Source: an uncultured Peptostreptococcus sp.
GTDB lineage: Bacteria > Bacillota > Clostridia > Peptostreptococcales > Peptostreptococcaceae
Assembly: GCA_900759325.1 (NCBI GenBank)
Contig: CAAEUW010000027.1
Coordinates: forward strand, 1 to 64,000
Direction: 5' to 3'
DNA length: 64,000 nt
A program made the position numbers and the translations under genes. Positions 60,563-64,000 of the stretch are shown here, in pieces. Below the pieces are notes generated by a model. The model did not search any database. It saw only the letters and a program-made list of their open reading frames with translations, and was not told where the DNA came from. Positions within the stretch are counted from its first letter, which is position 1, and every line of letters begins with the position of its first letter.

Positions 60563-60829
60563 TTTGTCTCCTCTTTTCCTTTAAAAATTTCACGTATTAT
60601 CTACCTCAATTTAGGCCTAGCTAGAGCTTCCCTATATTGGTCTGCTTTTCTAACCTAAATTGGTCTATATATCTAATATAAATTAAAATCCTATTTTATA
60701 CAATAGTTATTAGTTTTATACCCATTATGGCAACAAATAAGCTTACTTTTTTAAGACAAGATGTATAGACCTAACATCTAGAGTATGATATAATTAGTGA
60801 TGTTTTAATAAAGATTAATGGAGGAAAAT

Positions 60830-62023
60830 ATGGATACATTAAAAGAGTTATATAAAATAGGTAGTGGACCATCGAGTTCACATACAATGGGGCCACAGAG
60901 GGCAGCCAAGAGATTCAAGGAAAAGAATCCTAATGCTGCTAGCTATAGGTGTACACTTTATGGTTCATTGGCAGCTACAGGTAAGGGCCACCTTACAGAC
61001 TACATAATTGAAAAGACAATCGAGCCAAAGAAGGTTGAATTTATATGGAGAGATGACATCAACCCAGAATTTCACCCAAATGGTATGATGCTAGAGGCTT
61101 TAGACGAATCAGGTAATGCCTTTGATGAATGGACAGTATTCTCAGTAGGTGGGGGTACACTAGCAGAAGAAGGCAAGAGAAACCAGCTAGATGGTAAGGT
61201 ATACTATGAGCATTCTAAGCTAGATGATATAATTGCCTACTGTAAGGAAAATGATAAGTCATTTGTTGAATATGTATTGGATAGGGAGGACGATGACTTC
61301 CTAGAATATATGGAAGGTATAGCTGATACAATGAAGGCAGCTATAGACAAGGGAATCGAAAGTAGGGAGGTAATTCCTGGCGAACTAAAGCTTAAGAGGA
61401 GGGCTTCTAGGTTCTACAAGAAATATCTTGCAACAAAAGACTACACGACTCTAGATTATGCATTTGCCCTGGCTGCATCAGAAGAAAATGCATCAGGCGG
61501 TACAATAGTTACTGCCCCAACTTGTGGTGCTGCTGGAGTAATACCAGGTGTATTCTTCTCATTGATGGTACACAATGGCTATACTAGACAGCATATAATA
61601 GAAGGCCTAATAGTAGCAGGTTTAATTGGTAACCTAATCAAGACTAACGCATCTATTTCGGGTGCAGAGGTAGGATGTCAGGGTGAGGTTGGTGCAGCCT
61701 GTTCAATGGCATCTGCGGGTGCTGCCTACCTATTCGGTGGTACACTAGAGCAGATAGAGTATGCTGCAGAAATAGGATTGGAGCACCACCTAGGTATGAC
61801 ATGTGACCCAGTATACGGTTACGTACAGATACCTTGTATAGAAAGAAATGCAATGGCTGCTGAAAGAGCAATAGCTGCAGCTAAGTATGCCCTAAATACT
61901 GATGGTATCCATACGATATCATTTGACCAGGTAACTATTACCATGAAAGAAACAGGAATTGACTTGATGGACAAGTATAGGGAAACAGCAAAAGGCGGAC
62001 TTGCTAAGTGGTTCGAGTGCTAG
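60830..62023 (+). CDS. sdaA: L-serine dehydratase, iron-sulfur type
   Basis: A 397-residue single-chain enzyme that deaminates L-serine to pyruvate with a [4Fe-4S] cluster. The beta-type N-terminal domain has GPSSSHTMGPQRAA. The catalytic part has the substrate motif SGGTIVTAPTCGAAG and cluster cysteines in VGCQGEVGAACSMA, MTCDPV and VQIPCIERN. The ATG at 60830 has SD GGAGG; a longer frame starts at 60818, inside the SD region. The oxygen-labile cluster fits an anaerobe that ferments amino acids. Confidence 0.93.
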   Translation: MDTLKELYKIGSGPSSSHTMGPQRAAKRFKEKNPNAASYRCTLYGSLAATGKGHLTDYIIEKTIEPKKVEFIWRDDINPEFHPNGMMLEALDESGNAFDEWTVFSVGGGTLAEEGKRNQLDGKVYYEHSKLDDIIAYCKENDKSFVEYVLDREDDDFLEYMEGIADTMKAAIDKGIESREVIPGELKLKRRASRFYKKYLATKDYTTLDYAFALAASEENASGGTIVTAPTCGAAGVIPGVFFSLMVHNGYTRQHIIEGLIVAGLIGNLIKTNASISGAEVGCQGEVGAACSMASAGAAYLFGGTLEQIEYAAEIGLEHHLGMTCDPVYGYVQIPCIERNAMAAERAIAAAKYALNTDGIHTISFDQVTITMKETGIDLMDKYRETAKGGLAKWFEC

Positions 62024-62087
62024 TTGATTTTAAAACCATGGCTAAGCTTTGACTTGGTTGAGGTTTTGTTTTTGAGGAGGAGTATCA

Positions 62088-62564
62088 ATGTTTAGACCAG
62101 TTAGGAGAAAGAGTAGGGAAATTAGTCTGGATGCGGCAAGAAACCTGCTAAAGGCATCGAGACGTGGCGTATTGGCTGTAAATGGAGACAATGGCTACCC
62201 ATATGCCCTACCACTTAACTATATATATGATGAGGAAAGCAATACCATTATTTTTCACGGGGCGAGGGTAGGCCACAAGCTAGACTCTGTCAAGGCCTGT
62301 GACAAGGTGTGCTTTACTGTTTACGGAAATGAAACTATAAAGGAAGAGGCCTGGGCTCCTTATGTCCAGAGTACCATTGTCTATGGAAGATGTCACCTGG
62401 TAGATGACCAGGAAAGGGCGATGGAAATACTAAGGGACCTAGCAAGAAAGTATTATCCAAGTGAGGATATTATTGATGAAGAGATTGCCAAGGCAGGTAA
62501 GGCCGTTCAGATGTTCCAGATAGAGATTGAGCATATGACGGGAAAAGAGATTAAGGAAAAATAA
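62088..62564 (+). CDS. Pyridoxamine 5'-phosphate oxidase-like (NimA-type) flavin-fold protein
   Basis: 158 residues with the split-barrel flavin-binding fold: RGVLAVNGDNGYPYALPLNY, then IIFHGARVGHKLDSVKACDKVCFTV (in parts), typical of the NimA/5-nitroimidazole reductase-related family. It probably binds FMN or heme. GAGGAGG precedes the ATG. The substrate is not known. It is the second gene after sdaA, with a 64-bp gap. Confidence 0.85.
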   Translation: MFRPVRRKSREISLDAARNLLKASRRGVLAVNGDNGYPYALPLNYIYDEESNTIIFHGARVGHKLDSVKACDKVCFTVYGNETIKEEAWAPYVQSTIVYGRCHLVDDQERAMEILRDLARKYYPSEDIIDEEIAKAGKAVQMFQIEIEHMTGKEIKEK

Positions 62565-62578
62565 ATAGGTATAGCAAT

Positions 62579-62613
62579 AAGGCAGTAGATTAGGTAGATT
62601 TGCTGTCTTTTTG
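62579..62613 (+). terminator. Terminator after the NimA-like gene
   Basis: GGCAG pairs with CTGTC (one G-U), followed by TTTTTG. The stem is modest. Confidence 0.45.
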
Positions 62614-62818
62614 TTATATATAAGCCTTGTGGACGACCAGATTTTAAAGCGTCTAACAAAAGTGATCTTTAAGCCTTAAAATATCCAATAAAAAGGTGCT
62701 TGAAGGCCGATTTTGTTATATAATGGATAGAGTGTAGGTGTGTATTTGCCTATAGGTGAAAAATATACATGAGTGTAAATAATTAATGTATAAGATATAT
62801 AAGTAAGGTGGCAGTTAA

Positions 62819-63613
62819 ATGAACCAGTATGGAAATTTTGCCTATGTATACGACCAGCTAATGGATGATGTAGACTACGATGCATGGGTTAAGCATATAG
62901 AAAACTTGATAGAAAAAAGTGGTGCCAGTGTAAAGAATATATTGGAGTTAGCCTGTGGGACTGGTAATATCACGATACCCTTGGCCAAAAAGGGCTACGA
63001 TATTGCCGGCATAGACATATCTGATGATATGCTGGGCCTTGCCCTAGAAAAGTCAGAAGCCATGGGAGTGCCCCTGGTTTTATTGGAACAGGATATGGTA
63101 GACCTGGACTTTGATCTTTACGACCTAGATTGTGTTCTATGTGCCTGTGATGGTTTTAATTATGTAACCAGCCTTGAGGACCTGTACAAGGTTTTTTCAA
63201 AAATATATGACCTACTAAAGCCGGGTGGCGTATTTATTTTTGATGTTAGCTCTTACTACAAGCTGAGTGAGATTTTGGGTAATAACTTCATGGGTGAGTC
63301 CAGGGATAGTATTTCATATATGTGGACCAACTATTATGATGAAGCCAACCAACTATTGGAGATGAATCTAGACTTTTTCTTGAAGCTAGATCCAGAAGAA
63401 TTTGAAGGCGACTACCTTGAAGAAGGACTACAAGATGATGATAACCTATATGAAAGGTATAGGGAAGTTCACCTGCAGAGGGCTCACAGGGAAGAGGAAA
63501 TTGTAGATGTCATGAAAAAGGCTGGCTTTGGGAGGATTGATTCCTATGGAGATTTTGGCTTTGATAGGCCAGGGGACCAGTCCGAGAGGATCTTCTTCAC
63601 AGCCATAAAGTAG
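62819..63613 (+). CDS. Class I SAM-dependent methyltransferase
   Basis: 264 residues with the SAM-binding motif I ILELACGTGNIT (residues ~41-52), motif II IAGIDISDDML and the motif V-like PGGVFIFDVSS. An N-terminal FAYVYDQLMDDVDYDAW is common in a Firmicute methyltransferase family of unknown target that often precedes hslO. TAAGGTGG precedes the ATG. TATAAT about 100 bp upstream is a likely -10. Confidence 0.87.
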   Translation: MNQYGNFAYVYDQLMDDVDYDAWVKHIENLIEKSGASVKNILELACGTGNITIPLAKKGYDIAGIDISDDMLGLALEKSEAMGVPLVLLEQDMVDLDFDLYDLDCVLCACDGFNYVTSLEDLYKVFSKIYDLLKPGGVFIFDVSSYYKLSEILGNNFMGESRDSISYMWTNYYDEANQLLEMNLDFFLKLDPEEFEGDYLEEGLQDDDNLYERYREVHLQRAHREEEIVDVMKKAGFGRIDSYGDFGFDRPGDQSERIFFTAIK

Positions 63614-63699
63614 GTATAAGTATGGAAAATATGGTTTCAGGATACCTATATTATTGAGTAAAATGTAGGCATGAAAATATATAAATAGAATAAATAAAT

Positions 63700-63763
63700 A
63701 GAAATACAGAAATATAGAAATACAGAAATACAGAAATACAGAAATATAGAAATATAGAAATAC
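63700..63763. repeat. Eight 8-bp tandem repeats ahead of hslO
   Basis: AGAAATAY occurs eight times without interruption (units at 63700, 63708, 63716, 63724, 63732, 63740, 63748 and 63756), followed by ATAAATAG. The array ends about 20 bp before the hslO start and covers the region where a promoter is expected. Confidence 0.9.
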
Positions 63764-63783
63764 ATAAATAGAGGGGTTTTAAT

Positions 63784-64000
63784 ATGAAGGATTATTGTAT
63801 AAGAGTAACAACAGGAAATAAAGAGGTAAGAGGATTCTTTGCCTCAACCAAAAATATGGTGGAGACTGCAAGAGGCTTTCACAATACTAGTAAGGTGGCA
63901 ACTGCAGCCCTAGGAAGGACCCTAACAGCTACATCTATGATGGGCTTGATGATGAAGAACAAGGGAGACAAGATCAGTGTCATTATCAAGGGGGGTGGAC
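63784..64000 (+). CDS. hslO: Redox-regulated chaperone Hsp33 (5' part)
   Basis: The first 72 codons are present; the window ends inside the gene. MKDYCIRVTTGNKEVRGFFA, then the T-x-x-x-V-E-x-A-R-x-x-H-x-x-S-x-x-A-x-A-A-L-G-R pattern and MMGLMMKNKGDKISVIIKGGG are diagnostic of Hsp33. Hsp33 holds unfolded proteins after disulfide formation in its C-terminal zinc domain, which is outside the window. The ATG follows GAGGGG. Confidence 0.93.
   Translation, partial: MKDYCIRVTTGNKEVRGFFASTKNMVETARGFHNTSKVATAALGRTLTATSMMGLMMKNKGDKISVIIKGGG

Noticed and set aside
63660..63775. CRISPR array at the 8-bp repeats
   Set aside because: There are no spacers between the units, so it is a simple tandem repeat.

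Overview
The window reads as a chromosomal segment of a low-GC, anaerobic Gram-positive bacterium of the Clostridia, most likely Peptostreptococcaceae. The clues are: core genes that strongly prefer AGG, CTA and ATA codons; a CIRCE-controlled groESL; a T-box; PyrK/PyrD of the anaerobe-typical NAD-linked type; an iron-sulfur serine dehydratase; and a secreted protein with CWB2 cell-wall binding repeats. The family assignment is an inference; the low-GC Firmicute assignment is secure. No tRNA, rRNA or CRISPR array was recognised.

Layout, left to right. Positions 1-11300 are core genome: an autoregulated GntR/YtrA repressor with a membrane partner, an AmaP-DUF2273-Asp23 envelope-stress set, 8-oxoguanine glycosylase, cardiolipin synthase, groES-groEL, guaA and a uracil-DNA glycosylase family protein. 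Positions 11300-13400 hold a DUF2254 membrane protein flanked by two copies of a palindromic repeat.

Positions 13400-28950 are a defence island with foreign codon use. It starts with an XRE regulator and a tightly packed operon: an SNF2-type helicase with a PLD-like N-terminus, a DUF4391 protein, a type III methyltransferase (Mod) and a type III restriction subunit (Res). A SIR2-like protein, a membrane protein, a DUF4357 remnant, an internally deleted IS30-family element, and a Septu-like ATPase plus HNH nuclease pair follow. Composition changes in steps along the island, which suggests assembly in several events.

Positions 29100-34800 carry small accessory genes (DUF1877, DUF1722, lipoprotein, SemiSWEET, TraX) and a surface-protein fragment. 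Positions 34900-38200 are a pyrBKDE operon with a PyrR-type hairpin. Positions 38200-45460 are a TetR-controlled transport cluster: ECF T component, fused ECF ATPase, S component and two half-size ABC transporters, possibly for a metal chelate. Positions 45500-52600 hold a lipoprotein, an AbiV-like HEPN protein, an AlkD-like glycosylase, an ArsC/Spx-like protein behind a CsoR-type operator, and minus-strand genes for a C_GCAxxG_C_C protein, an ECF sigma factor with a candidate anti-sigma partner, and the CWB2 protein. Positions 52600-64000 hold a YhgE/Pip protein, a polar amino-acid ABC transporter behind a T-box leader with two antiterminator/terminator modules, rpsD with a structured leader, a DapA-like protein lacking the Schiff-base lysine, L-serine dehydratase, a flavin-binding-fold protein, a methyltransferase and the start of hslO (Hsp33).

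Several true starts differ from the longest open frame because an upstream ATG, GTG or TTG lies inside the Shine-Dalgarno sequence. Those starts are corrected below.
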